Translations under genes and position numbers: made by a program
NCBI RefSeq assembly: GCF_041734735.1
Contig: NC_134901.1
Span: forward strand, 23,246,987-23,310,986
Direction: 5' to 3'
Length of the DNA stretch: 64,000 bases
Origin: Babylonia areolata
Lineage: Eukaryota > Mollusca > Gastropoda > Neogastropoda > Buccinidae
In this document: piece after piece, positions 45,261 through 54,978 of the stretch
Layout: the number at the start of each line of letters is the position of its first letter
Numbering within the stretch: the stretch's first letter is position 1
Notes under the pieces: model-generated
Database searches by the model: none
The model's input: only the letters and a program-made list of their open reading frames with translations
What the model was told of the DNA's origin: nothing

Positions 45261-48200
45261 AGTGTGATTTGTATGCATGTGGATACTCTATATTTTGTAT
45301 CAATTCTAAATGTTGCTGAATAGTTGATTTTAATCACGTATGTCTATGTTTTAGTTTAAGTATGATATTGACTTATGCCTGTTCTCTTACTGTGCTTATC
45401 ACATGTGATTGATAGTGATTATTGTATTTGATGTTTACATTAACTTAGCATTAGGAGGAGTTTGTATTATACTCCATGTTTGGTGATACATATACTTACC
45501 ATGTCAAACTGATGCAAACTAGGCCTATCGGTTTGCTCTGCTTGGCCAAATTTCGCGCAGCTAACAGTGAAAAGACGAGCTGTCTTGCCCAGTCCGCTCT
45601 TAGCCAATCAAACGCCTCTAAAAGCTATAAGCGCTGAATCATTCCGTGGCCATCGAAGAAAATGCCACATGAGAACCACGGTGGAGACGCGGGGACGGAC
45701 GGGCGGGCATTCGAGTTTGACATGGTAAGTATATGTATCACCAAACATGGAGTATAATACAAACTCCTCCTTTTGGTGTCATATACTGTACCATGTCAAA
45801 CTGATGCAGAATTTAAAGCAAATGGAGGAGGGCAACGCCTACTGGTTCGTATGGGGAGCCTTTGTAACCGAGACAGCAGTGTTAGCCGCGAAAAAGGAAA
45901 TCCCCTTGGAACCGTCAGCCGTGGTCATACCGAAATCCCTGAGGTAGAAGTTGATGAAGGGATTCTCAGACCGCCAGAAGGCTGCCTCCAAGACATGCTG
46001 CAGTGGCACTGAGTGCTGGAAAGCAGCCGCAGTAGCTATGGCCCGCACTTCGTGTGCTCTGGGATTAAGACAGCTGATATCCCTGTGTGCATGAGAGTAG
46101 GCTCTATGAATGACTTGGGAAACCCAGCGGGAAATGGTGCCTGCAGCAATGTCTTTCTTGTAATTCTCACTGAGGGAGATGAGAAGACGCCTCTGAGAAG
46201 AACGCCTATGGCGAGACCTATCCCAATAGTATCTGAGACACCGAACAGGGCAGAGATGCCTATCCTCATCATCTTGGGCAAGAATATCAGACAAAGGTCT
46301 GACCCCCAGAGAGGGGGAAGGGACCTCGGGGTCTTGGTTCTTAGCCAGAAACTCTGGAAGGAAACGAAGAGTGATGGAACCATCTCTGTGGAAGGCCAGA
46401 TCTTGTGGCATTCCACCAAGACCATGAATCTCGCTTCTACGATGGCCTGTGGCCAGCAACAGAAGGAAAGTGGTCTTGAGGGTGAGCAAGTCGAAAGGAA
46501 TAGTCCCCAATGGCTCGAAGGGCTGTTTTCGAATGAAATCCAGCACCAGGAACAAGTCCCACAGGGGCACTCTTCTGGGGTTTCTAGCTTCCTTCAGAGG
46601 GGCACCCCTAGCCACCTCTCTGAGCAGGAAATCCGCTTCAAAGGCGAGACCACCTAGCTGTTTGATTGTGGTACAGATGGCAGACCTGTACCCTCGCACA
46701 GAACTAGAAGACAGGTTGAGAACCAAGGAGCAGTGAGCCAGAAAGTTGGCCAGCTGCATGCTCGTAGGGTTAGTAGGGGGAATGTCCTGAGCTGTACACC
46801 ACCGCAACCATTTCTTCCAGCGAAAGTCATACAAAGTCTCTATTCCCTCCCTCCTTGCTTTGGTGACTATGGAGAGGTCAGAGGAGGCACCCCCCTGGGT
46901 CAGCGCAGCCGACACAGAGGCCGACCGAGGGGTCGAAGACTTCAATGGTGATGCTGACAGTTCCAACCGCACAGCAGCCACGCGTGCAGGTGGAGCAGTT
47001 GAGGATTGGAATGAGGAATGCCCAAACGAGGCTGCCTCAGCAGATGAGGTTTGGTTTTGAGTTCCAGGGGTGGAACATGTGTCAGGGACTGAAGGTCCGG
47101 AAACCAGGGCTGGGCTGGCCATTTTGGCGCAATGAGGATCAGCTGTGGGCGTTCCAATCTGGCTTTCCGTATCACCTTGGACAGAATTGGAAAGGGAGGA
47201 AACGTGTAGGCAATCAGACTGCTCCAGTCTAGAGAGAGAGCATCCACTGCCCACGCTTCTGGGTCGGCGACTGGAGAGACACAAGTGGGAAGTCTCTTGT
47301 TGAACTTTGTGGCAAAAAGGTCCACCATCGGCTGATACCACCGTTCCCACACCCCCTGAAGGGTGTCCTTGTCCAGGGTCCACTCTGTGTGGATGACACT
47401 CTTGGACCTGCTTAGAGCATCTGCCAAGATGTTGGCTTTTCCTGCTATGTGTCTCGCTGACAGTGCAATGCCCTTGCTGTGGCACCAACAGAGGAGAGCC
47501 TCGGTCCGCAGGGAGAGGTCTGCCGAGTGCGCTCCCCACCCTTTGTTCACGTAACATGCGACCGTCGTATTGTCCGTGAACAAGCGGATGGTCTTGCCAG
47601 TGGCCTCCCCCATGAAGTGCAGGAGAGCCCTACAAACTGCCTCCAGTTCCAGAACACTGATGTGGCATAGGCGCTCCTCCGGGGACCAAGTCCCTGCTGC
47701 ATGATGTGAGTCCATGTGGGCTCCCCAGCCCAGGGAGGAGGCGTCTGTGAAGAGTGCCACCTGAAGAGTAGGTGGGGCTATGGGCACCCCCTGTGTCCGA
47801 AGAGGGGTGATTAACCACTCTGATGTCACCTCGAGGAACCACTCGCCCAGACATATCTGGGTATCCCATGGCTGAGTGCTCTGGGACCACCGTAACCTGA
47901 GTGCCCTCTGAAGAGGGCGCTTGAGAACCCTGCCCAGGGGAATGAGAGGTGCCATGGACTCCATCATGCCCAGGAGGGAAGAAAGTGTCCGCGCTGTTGC
48001 TTGGGAGGAACGGCGCAAGTGGCTGAGGAGGCCTGCCAGACGGTCCCAGCGATCTAGCGTTGGAGAGAGTCTATCATGGACCGCGTGTCGAATCTCATCC
48101 CTAAGAAGTTGAAGGACGGTCTTGGGGACAGATCGCATTTCTCCTGGTTCATGAGGAAGCCCAGTTGGGAGCAAAGGTCTAGAAGTCTGGCCGTATGACA

Positions 48201-51200
48201 CTGGCACAGGGCCTGCTACTGGGCCAGGATAAGCCAGTCGTCCAGGTACACACAGAGACGAATGGATTCCGACCAGACGATGGGCACCAATTCCCGCACC
48301 ACCTTGGTAAACAGGAAAGGGGCAAGGGACAGACCAAATGGGAGGGCCGAGAACTGGAACACCTTGTCCCTCCACACGAACCTCAGATACCAACGGGATG
48401 CCAGATGGATGAGGATATGAAAATAAGCATCTTTCAGATCGATAGAGGTAGCTCAATCGCCCTGTTGAATGGTCTCCAGAATCTGTGCCTGTGTGTCATC
48501 TTGAATTTGATTTTGGGGAGGAATTTGTTGAGGGGGGACAAGTCCAAGACTGGTCTCCACCCTCCCGAGACCTTTGGAATCACGAACAACCGGCCGTAAA
48601 AACCGGGGCCCGGGTCCGAGAGTTGAGATATCGCCCCTATGAGGAGTAGGTGCGATAACTCTTTCTCTAAGACGCTCTCCTGCTCCGTCGAGCTGGGCAC
48701 ATAAGGAGGAGGAGTGGATCTTAGAGGGGGGCGGTCCTCCGCCCAAGGCAGCATGTACCCCGACTCTAGCACCGATACAATTCAGTCGCTGAGTCCCAGA
48801 GCACGCCACTGATGTGCATGCCGGGACAAGTTTCCTACTTGGAGGGGCTGAACGACAGGCGGTGCTGAATCGGGGCCCAGTCATTGGGGGTGCTGCCTTC
48901 TGGCCTTGGGCATGGCCGGTTGGCTTGGACGGACATGAGGTAGTTTACTCCTCTGCCGCTGATTCTGCGCACGCCGCTTTGACTTAGGTGGCGTGGTATA
49001 TGGAGGGGCCCTGGTGGCCGGTCTCTTCAATGGCATAGAAACATGGCGCCCCTGGGGGGTGTGGGCTAAATATGAGGCCACCTCCCTGTTTGTCTCTGCC
49101 CTGTAGCTGACAAAATGGGGCGCATACTGGCCGAAGAGGGAGTGCTGCTGTGCTGGGATGGACTGCAGGGCAGCCCTCTCCTCTACAGGAATGTTAGGCG
49201 GAGAACAGCAACACGCCGCGCTAGCACAGTATTGAAGTGAAGGCTGGTAGCTGTGTCTGCAGCTGCCGTGAGACCAGATGCTACCCTATTGCCAAAAGTG
49301 TTTAACCTCTGGTCTGTGAAGAGGCCAGGCGGGACAGAGGAAGGAGACCCCTTGTCCTGATTAACTGGACGCTGTTCCCACAGCTCATTGGCCCTGTGGA
49401 GGAACGCGTCGAAGAAGGTATAAGCCGTGGAAACCTCGAGGAGGCAGCGGCGGGCCAATATGTCCCACTCTGCTAACGTTTTAAAGGATAGAGTAGCTGA
49501 AGTGGGGAAGGTGGTGTGCTGTGAGACCAACATCCTGTCCTGCGTGGAGGGCTCTGCTTCCCTGTAGGCAGGGTGGTCCTGTGTGCACCAGGACCACACC
49601 CCTCCCTTGGAGGAATCTTTAAGGAACTTGCCCGGGGAAAAAGCGCCCGGGGCAGAGAGGGACTCCCTGCCTGGAGGAGGGATGGAAGCAGCACCCCTGA
49701 CAGTGCGGGCTCGCTTATTAAGCCATTCCTGCGCCATTTCTGGCACTCTGAGTCGCCTTGTGGTTCTGGAGTTAGAGTCACATGGCCTAAGGAGGGTCAA
49801 GGGTAACAAAGTAGCCTGAAGGACTGATTCGGCATGTGTGACCCTATTGGGGAGGGTGAGTTTGAGCTCGGCAAAGTCCGAGTTTGGTTCAGGCTGGTCC
49901 CTAGGGAGGCGCGGGCTCAATCTGTCCCCCTGGGATGGGGGCGAAGAGTGCTCATCCTCTTGTTCGTCCTCATCCGAAGACAGGGGCTCCCACTCTTGTT
50001 CGCAGTCCATCTCCTGCTGGGTGCCATTCCAAGTGGATGTACCCACTGGGGCGTCCTGTAAGCTGTGGTCAGCCCAGCGGGATGAGCTGGGACGATCCCG
50101 AGCAGGGACCATGGCCACAGCTGTTATGTCCTTGACACCTGAAGTGGGTGGGGAGCGTGTGGACCGTAGGTCCAACCATGCTTGGGATGGTGGGTGCCAC
50201 ACCTTCTCAGAGAGGGCGTCCCTGGATGCAAGAGGGACCCACAAGTGCTGTGAGGGGACAAACACCCACTCATCTCCCTGTAGGACTGAGGGCTGGGTAG
50301 GTGGGAACTGCAGGCTCCCCTGGGCCGAGCGGGGCCCCTCGGCAGCCGTCGGTCCTGACAAGGAGGCTGTTGTGACCGTGGAGGTAACCTGTGGGTTGAC
50401 AGAGGACCGATTTGTGGACTGAGTGGCAATATTGGTCGAGGAGCTCGACCTGACCGACAAGAAGTCGATCCCACTTGTCAGGGGCTGTGTGTGTCACCCT
50501 GTGAGATGTGCTGGGTTGGGTCCAGTGGGGAGCGGACAAGGGCTTGGCCCCTGGTCCTCCCGGCAACCCAGCGTGCACCATAGGTGCACCCCAGTACGGG
50601 TAGAATGGGGGTAACCACCCGTGGGCACCAGCCATCCTGTGGACCCAACCCCAAGGGTCACTGGCGTCTTGACCTCCATGAAGGGAAAAAAACCTGGCCA
50701 AGTCGGAGGGAGGTCAGGTCCGACTTGGGTGTCAGTCCCGCCCGAAGACGAGCGGGCTGACTGCCTGGAACCGCCTGACATGCGCGAGCCTCCCCCAGCA
50801 GGGGAGACCGGCCGGATAGCCACGCGCCCCGAATCCCCTCCCGTGGGGAGACTGGGATGGCTTGCCCCGGGGTGGGCAAAGTAGAGGACCCCCCCAACAA
50901 CCCCCCCCCCCTCACCCCGGAACCAAATTTTTCTCCCCCCCCAGGAGGTGGGGGAGGGGGGCTGACAGAGAAGGGAGGAGGGGGAACAGCAATGGGGCCC
51001 CTGAAGGCCGTCTCTGAGTGGGGACCCGGGTAACGGCCGGGCGCGGCCTCCCCTTGGGAGTTCGCGCCTAGCTGCGAATCCCCACCGCCAAGAGAGGACT
51101 TGCCACTCCCCCCTCTCCCTGCCTCGCGCTGGGACACCTCAGGAGGTGACGCTCGTACCCCTTTCCCCCCGGTCCCCTTCATGACCGTTTTACTGGTACG

Positions 51201-53449
51201 AGTCGCCTCCGTGATCAGCGTCTAAAGACGCATCGCCGCGGTCCGTATCGGGAGGAATCATGAGCTCCGGGCCTGGGAGAGTCTCTTGCCGAGTCTCAAT
51301 CCCAACCTCATGATCCCTGCCTTCGTGGGATGGCATACGAGGCATGGTAGCCGCGCTTAGGCACCCAGCGAAAATCCGATCCCCAACTGAGAAAGGAAAT
51401 ACAGGATCTCAGCAATTTTAAGCATTTTATATCTTTTATCTACCCAAGCTGATACTGAATGACTGTGAGACTATTATCAATGGATGTTCATGATTGTGAG
51501 GTTCCACATCAACTTAGCATTTTAGGTCTTTTATGTATTCATATCATGCATTGTTTGTGTAGCATGCACACACATGGATTTCTCTTGTTGAGATAATAAA
51601 GTATTCTGTATATATTGTATATGTAACCAACCCATCAGAGATGCGTGAACCATGTTTCAAATTCTATTTCTCAAGAAGGTGTCACTGCGCTCGGACAAAT
51701 CCATATACACTATACTATATCTGCAAGACAGATGTCTGGTCAGCAGCATAACCCAAAGTGCTTTGTGAGGCCTTGCGTACATTTCTGTGCCTATGAAAGT
51801 GGAATCGTTTTATAAAATTATGCCAGAGGACTACACTTTTGTTACCATGGGTTCTTTTTCAGTACACCAAGTGCGTGCTGCACACGGGACCTTGGTTTAT
51901 CATCTCATCCGAATGACTAGATGCTCAGTTTAATTTTCCAGTCAAACCTTGGAGAAAGGGTAAGAGCAGGATTTGAACCTAGACCCTCATGGACTCTGTA
52001 TTAGCAGATGAGCATCTTAACCATTCTGCCACCTTCCTCCCCTAACTGCTCCTGTTGGCAGACAAGTGTCTTAACCATTCTGCCACCTTCATCCCCTCCC
52101 CTGTTTGAACAACGAAGTGGTCTTAATTCCATGACTGAAAACCAACAGCATGCCTAGCCAAGTTGCACAGCATCAATGACAACCTGGTCTGTACAACCAG
52201 AATAAGAATGAATATCCATCCTGCACATCGCAACAGAGATGGACATTGTAATTGTATACAGTGTGTAACACAGTCCTGCCAGAAGCAGAGTGGAATGATC
52301 TGCTACTACTGGTACTAGAAACATTTGAGGTCAAGATCATCAACTGACTTGACTTGTATGATGTTTGAAGCCCCGTTAAAAAGCCTGTTCGTCGTTCTGT
52401 GGATATTAACTATATACTTTGCAGCATGCGTGGTTGGAGTATGGAGCAATAATTAAGGTCTTTATCCACCTAATAACAATTTGGTGAGTACAAAGTGGGC
52501 AATTTTTTCCAGTGGCATCAAGTTAAACTTAAAGACTGGTGTCACAAATGCAGATTTCCATTCGTTTGGGATGTGCCCACTGTCTGGACTCTTTCTAAAG
52601 AGATGTGTTAGAGGTTCCGCTAATTCGTCTGCTGCTTTTGTTAAGCTGATACCTCTGTGATGAAGCCCCCCAAAATGTATCAAATCAACTTAAAGGTGTT
52701 TTTTGACTGTTTGTTTGTTTCTTGTTCTTCCAAAACACTGACAGAAAAATCATCTGCACGTGCCTACTGACAACAGTTCCCTGTACAAATTTTTCTAAAT
52801 TCATGAGGAACTTATTCAAAGCTGGCATGCACCTTGGCCACGGTGCTGGTTTAAGTTGCTGAAAATTATGGGAATGATATTTTGATGGATGAGTAAAGAA
52901 CAATAGTTTCAGGAGATGTTGGGATGCTTTCCCCTGGTGTTGTTCACTGAAAATTAGAGAAAGTGTATGGATGATTACAATGCACCGACAGAAAGTATAA
53001 AATCAAAACATAAAAATACTTTCAGAATCACTTCTTTTCAACGAGCAACATCTTGTCAAAACTGAAACTAAACACATTTTGAGGAATGTGGATATTGCCA
53101 AACGGCAAGCATTTCCTGTTCCACATTCATTTTGTGTTGCCCTGCATACAGTGTTTTCAGCATTTCGTGAAGGATTGGGTAGAAGGATAACTCCCTCTTT
53201 AAAATCTAAATTTACTACGGTCTCACCAGTCCAATCCTATATGTATGTCTCTTTATACACTGATCGAAGTGAATCCAGAATTTTGTGCATGACTGTCAAC
53301 TCATTCCCGATACCTGAAACTCCCGATACCGTTACTCACACATGCCCGTGGCCACAAGCAATTCTGGTCGGGTTCGCGAAAATGTCCATGCATACTGCAC
53401 ACATAAACTGGTCAAGGTTTGTGGTTCCCGTTGCATAAGTTCCAGACAT
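37798..53449 (-). CDS. RING E3 ubiquitin ligase of the RNF114/RNF166 group, whole gene, 5 coding exons
   Basis: Attaches ubiquitin from an E2 to target proteins; relatives act in the cytosol and nucleus in immune and autophagy signalling. Five exons with matching phases give 663 nt, 220 residues (RNF114 has 228, RNF166 has 237). Order of parts: RING finger with Cys17, Cys20, Cys32, His36, Cys39, Cys42, Cys55 and Cys58; a C2HC finger spanning the exon 2/3 junction (CKTCGVQ then MTAHALRKHMETC); two C2H2-like fingers in exon 4 (FRCPYC...H, VVCPICTSMPWGDP...H); and a C-terminal ubiquitin-interacting motif (EAMLRAALEASLKNQ). The RING loop reads CGHGHVFC, two residues longer than the usual CGHVFC. 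Intron 1 (10 kb) contains the DIRS element. It faces away from TWSG1. I cannot tell RNF114 from RNF166 orthology by eye. Confidence 0.93.
37965..38060 (-). mobile_element. SINE family B tRNA-like head
   Basis: On the minus strand: GCGCAATAGCTAAGTGGTTA (A box), TGAGGGTCCCAGGTTCGAAT (B box), then CGCCTGGTCGGTAAAGGATG. It ends where the body would begin. Lies 100 bp upstream of the last ligase exon, inside intron 4. Too altered to be called a working tRNA. Confidence 0.7.
38225..38660. repeat. Pentanucleotide-based low-complexity array in ligase intron 4
   Basis: About 430 bp of ATTGT/ACTGT/ATTGC pentamers (as in GTATTGTACTGTACT), an imperfect array immediately downstream (minus sense) of exon 4. 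The open frames through it are composition artefacts. Confidence 0.85.
38753..38975 (-). CDS. Ligase coding exon 4, C2H2-like fingers
   Basis: Residues 125-199. NRSTFRCPYC, EHCNSLHRHDPSQVVCPIC, MPWGDPTLRSTNFLQHLNTR and HKFEYETYV closely match vertebrate RNF166/RNF114. Donor GTG|GTGAGT, phase 0. The open frame past the donor runs into a low-complexity array and is not coding. Confidence 0.96.
39833..39975 (-). mobile_element. SINE family C, copy 2
   Basis: Near-complete copy with a (GATACT)n tail visible on plus as TATCAG repeats at 39835-39864. Lies in the intron between ligase exons 3 and 4, followed by an A-rich run. Confidence 0.78.
40930..41033 (-). CDS. Ligase coding exon 3
   Basis: Residues 91-125. 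MTAHALRKHMETC finishes the C2HC finger; a basic linker FKFKPIKQTSQPVPQ follows. Donor CTCA|GTAAGT, phase 2. Confidence 0.92.
41131..41211. repeat. Palindromic (TC)n-(TA)n-(GA)n microsatellite
   Basis: A TC tract, six TA units and a GA tract make an almost perfect 80-bp inverted repeat in the intron between ligase exons 2 and 3. Confidence 0.92.
41220..41880. other. Unclassified sequence before the LINE ORF1 remnant
   Basis: Overlapping short frames on both strands, none recognised. It could be the 5' part of the same old element. No conserved motif seen. Confidence 0.3.
41890..42300 (+). mobile_element. LINE ORF1 remnant
   Basis: A 156-codon plus-strand frame contains VVDMEQAQQLGPKRDNP, YPRPLIAKLYKWCDKLSVLR and LRVAADLTTPQ. 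This matches the C-terminal part of non-LTR ORF1 proteins (ER.HRLGP...RP.I.KF..W.DK..VL...GVRVA.DLT..Q). The frame then loses similarity. No RT part follows, so it is a truncated relic inside ligase intron 2. Confidence 0.75.
43196..43355 (-). CDS. Ligase coding exon 2, second half of the RING
   Basis: Residues 37-90. FCADCLNGLQPVDRQFLCPH completes the RING; YCQCKTCGVQ begins the C2HC finger. Acceptor CCACAG, donor CAG|GTAAAG, phase 0 out. Confidence 0.95.
43870..45450. other. Ligase intron 1 between exon 2 and the DIRS copy
   Basis: No recognised gene. A 60-codon minus-strand stretch (about 44800-44960) and a plus-strand frame (44220-44462) have coding-like composition but no family I know. 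A (TG)n microsatellite lies at 45207-45258. Confidence 0.4.
45454..45820. repeat. DIRS 3' terminal repeat and internal complementary region
   Basis: 45454-45510 and 45714-45770 are a perfect 57-bp inverted pair. The following 45771-45810 has a variant of the same core (TACCATGTCAAACTGATGCA) and should be the complement of the missing 5' end. Same layout as 2724-3082. Confidence 0.88.
45839..47557 (-). mobile_element. DIRS part: tyrosine recombinase region
   Basis: A long open region with the tyrosine-recombinase signatures of DIRS elements: TGHRRSEIHGL (catalytic Arg box), HEVRAIATA (H..R box) and a terminal FINFYLRD tyrosine box. It would integrate the circular cDNA without an integrase. 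Part of the fossil DIRS copy. Confidence 0.9.
46942..48884 (-). mobile_element. DIRS part: reverse transcriptase and RNase H region
   Basis: RT-like blocks (FVIPKVSGGWRPVLDLSPLN) and an RNase H block (LFTDASSLGWGAH, ELEAVCRAL, RLFTDNTT). It overlaps the recombinase region, as is usual in DIRS. Part of the fossil DIRS copy. Confidence 0.88.
48881..51360 (-). mobile_element. DIRS part: gag-like region
   Basis: Proline/serine-rich, partly acidic protein-coding region upstream of the RT, in the position of DIRS ORF1 (gag-like). A conserved gag motif is not obvious, so the call rests on position and on the open frames. Confidence 0.65.
51670..51776 (-). mobile_element. SINE family C, copy 3
   Basis: Diverged copy in ligase intron 1 between the DIRS element and a V-SINE-like copy; shares ACTGCG.TCGG.CAAATCCATATAC and CAGCAGCATAACCCAA with the other copies. 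Confidence 0.72.
51842..52040 (-). mobile_element. tRNA-derived SINE with V-SINE-like central domain, copy 3
   Basis: The clearest copy: on the minus strand, tRNA-like head with B box GGTTCAAATCC, then GGATGAGATGATAAACCAAG and a block ending in AGAACCCATGGTAAC. The head region is locally duplicated: TTAACCATTCTGCCACCTTC recurs at 52017-52036 and 52073-52092. Lies in intron 1 of the ligase gene beside the DIRS copy. Confidence 0.75.
52462..52683 (-). mobile_element. LINE reverse-transcriptase fragment
   Basis: On the minus strand: DELAEPLTHLFRKSPDSGHI then PNEWKSAFVTPVFK, the N-terminal RT block of non-LTR elements (IP..WK.A.V.P.FK). It loses similarity soon after. In ligase intron 1. Confidence 0.8.
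53340..53449 (-). CDS. Ligase coding exon 1, start and first half of the RING
   Basis: Residues 1-37. ATG in a good context (GTCACCATG). FMCAVCMDIF and RIACGHGHV give the first zinc ligands. The donor CATGT|GTGAGT leaves phase 2, which fits exon 2. A CCCAG just before the ATG could be the acceptor of a 5' UTR intron. Confidence 0.9.
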
Positions 53450-54156
53450 GGTGACCTGGGCAACACAATGAACTCAATAACAAAACTTCCCCAGGGCGGA
53501 GTGAAGAGTGTTTTTCGGAAAACCTAAACAGTGACGGTGACGACAGAGTTATGCCCCTTGAAAAGAAAAAATCTTCGGCGCTGTCTAAAAGAGTTGGGAA
53601 AACGCAAAACTTCGCATAACTCTCTCCAGTTACAAAGTTCTGAATTGTTTCATTTGCTGAGAACGTTCCAGTTTTATTCCAGTTCGATTTTGGTTTGGAA
53701 TCAGGTATGTCTTGATGTGTCTCTTGAACCCATTACATAATACTGAACTGAAAAGAATGCACAAGATACCCGAATGCGAAACGATAGCCAATGGTAGCAT
53801 TACTGGCAATATCATGAACATCTGAGAGAGTGCGGCAAGTATGTTTCAGAACTCGTTGTTGATAGAAAACGTGGATGTACATCAATGAGTCAATTCAGCA
53901 TAATCAAAATGAGCACCAGAAATATAACAGTGGAATGGTTTTGAAAAAGAATTATTTGAAACACATCCTAAATGCTTGACAGGTCCAGGCAGTGAAATGT
54001 GTAAAATGCAAAGATGTTTCCATTCTTCCACTACCAGGTACAGATCTGCTAGTACTTTTTCCAATCTTCCACTTCAGGTACAGATCTCCTTGTACCTTTT
54101 TATACATGTGTACATATATGTGTGTGTGTGTGTGTATCCATCTATCTAGCTATCTA

Positions 54157-54194
<38 letters not shown>

Positions 54195-54758
54195 CATCTA
54201 TCTGACCATCTCTATATCTATGAATTTGCCCCTACTACTACTGCTACTACTATATCACTCCCCTTATGAGTTATATAAGTGATATACATCGTTAGATATC
54301 TTATATAATGAAGCACTTTGCACTTTCTTGGTCAGCAAGTGCATTGATCAAGTGCTGTGAGTGTGATCAAATACACATAACACATTTTAAAATTTATGTA
54401 AAAAGTGTGGTGCAATAACAGTAACTAAAGAAGTGATACTGAAATGCTCTCAAAAATCATTTGCAAATGGCACTGGCAACTCACATTTTCTTGGGTATTT
54501 GGGCAAAGTTTGTTGACAGTTATAGGCCCACAAACATTATTCAGCGTTTTGAGCAATAACTTCACCTTATTCTTGACATTTATACTGTGTTAAGCGTGCA
54601 ACTGCTTTTTGTTGTTATGGTGATGGAGGTGTCATTTTTACCAGCCAGAGATCTGATTCTCTGACCCCACTTTCCCAATCTCTGATGTTTCAGGATGAGG
54701 TCATATATCCTGCCTCTGGTGGCGGCTGTACTACTTTCCCAATCTCTGATGTTTCAGG
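53450..54758. promoter_or_regulatory. Divergent intergenic region between the ligase and TWSG1
   Basis: 1.3 kb between the two start codons, so both promoters (or a shared one, plus 5' UTR exons and introns) must be near. It contains a (TCTG)n microsatellite (54160-54192), a decayed copy of TWSG1 exon 1 (54307-54366) and the first half of a 64-bp tandem duplication. No clear TATA box or CpG cluster is evident. Confidence 0.45.
54307..54366 (+). pseudogene. TWSG1: Decayed partial copy of TWSG1 exon 1
   Basis: Sixty bases align with 54831-54892 of the true exon (start AATGAAGCACT, middle CTTGGTCAG.AAGTGCA, end TGTGAGTGTGA) at roughly 85-90 percent identity, with a 2-nt deletion that breaks the frame. 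Lies in the same orientation 0.5 kb upstream. No flanking match was noticed beyond this block. Confidence 0.8.
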
Positions 54759-54796
54759 ATGAGGTCATATATCCTGCCTCTGGTGGCGGCTGTACT
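54669..54796 (+). repeat. Perfect 64-bp tandem duplication over the TWSG1 acceptor and start codon
   Basis: 54669-54732 and 54733-54796 are identical. Each copy holds a TTTCAG|GATGAGG acceptor, the start codon and the first codons of the signal peptide. Only the second copy continues in frame into the TSG domain. Could be a real variant or an assembly error. Confidence 0.93.
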
Positions 54797-54978
54797 CACA
54801 ATAGCATGCCTTTACACTGTGGATGCCTGCAATGAAGCACTGTGCGCTCCCTTGGTCAGTAAGTGCATGCTGATCAAGTGTTGTGAGTGTGACATGACCA
54901 ACAAGAAGAACTGTACCTGCTGTCGAGACTGCCAAGTGTGCTTGGCCAAACTCTACACTCAGTGCTGCTCCTGTGTTG
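54759..54978 (+). CDS. TWSG1: TWSG1 coding exon 1, signal peptide and N-terminal Cys-rich domain
   Basis: Residues 1-74. Hydrophobic leader LPLVAAVLTIACLY, then CNEALCAPLVSKC and the CC.C pairs. Donor TTG|GTAAGC, phase 1. The acceptor TTTCAG two bases before the ATG implies at least one upstream 5' UTR exon that I cannot place. Confidence 0.93.

Larger units (their letters stand above)
45454..51360 (-). mobile_element. DIRS retroelement with gag-, RT/RNase H- and tyrosine-recombinase-like regions
   Basis: A fossil copy in intron 1 of the ligase gene, same strand as the gene. Parts in 5'-3' order on the minus strand: gag-like region (about 51.36-48.9 kb), reverse transcriptase plus RNase H (about 48.9-46.9 kb), an overlapping tyrosine recombinase (about 47.6-45.8 kb), and the 3' end with its internal complementary region (45454-45820). 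Overlap of RT and recombinase frames is usual for DIRS. The long open stretches and a perfect 57-bp inverted repeat suggest a recent insertion; it is broken in roughly a handful of places. The 5' terminal repeat predicted from the internal complementary region is not visible near 51.4 kb, so the 5' end is missing or displaced. Confidence 0.9.

Noticed and set aside
47600-50900. Plus-strand frames of 60-194 codons in the DIRS region
   Set aside because: Antisense shadows of the element's minus-strand coding regions.
54695-54840. Upstream TWSG1 ATG in the first duplicate copy
   Set aside because: It reads out of the TSG frame and soon stops; only the second ATG gives the conserved domain.
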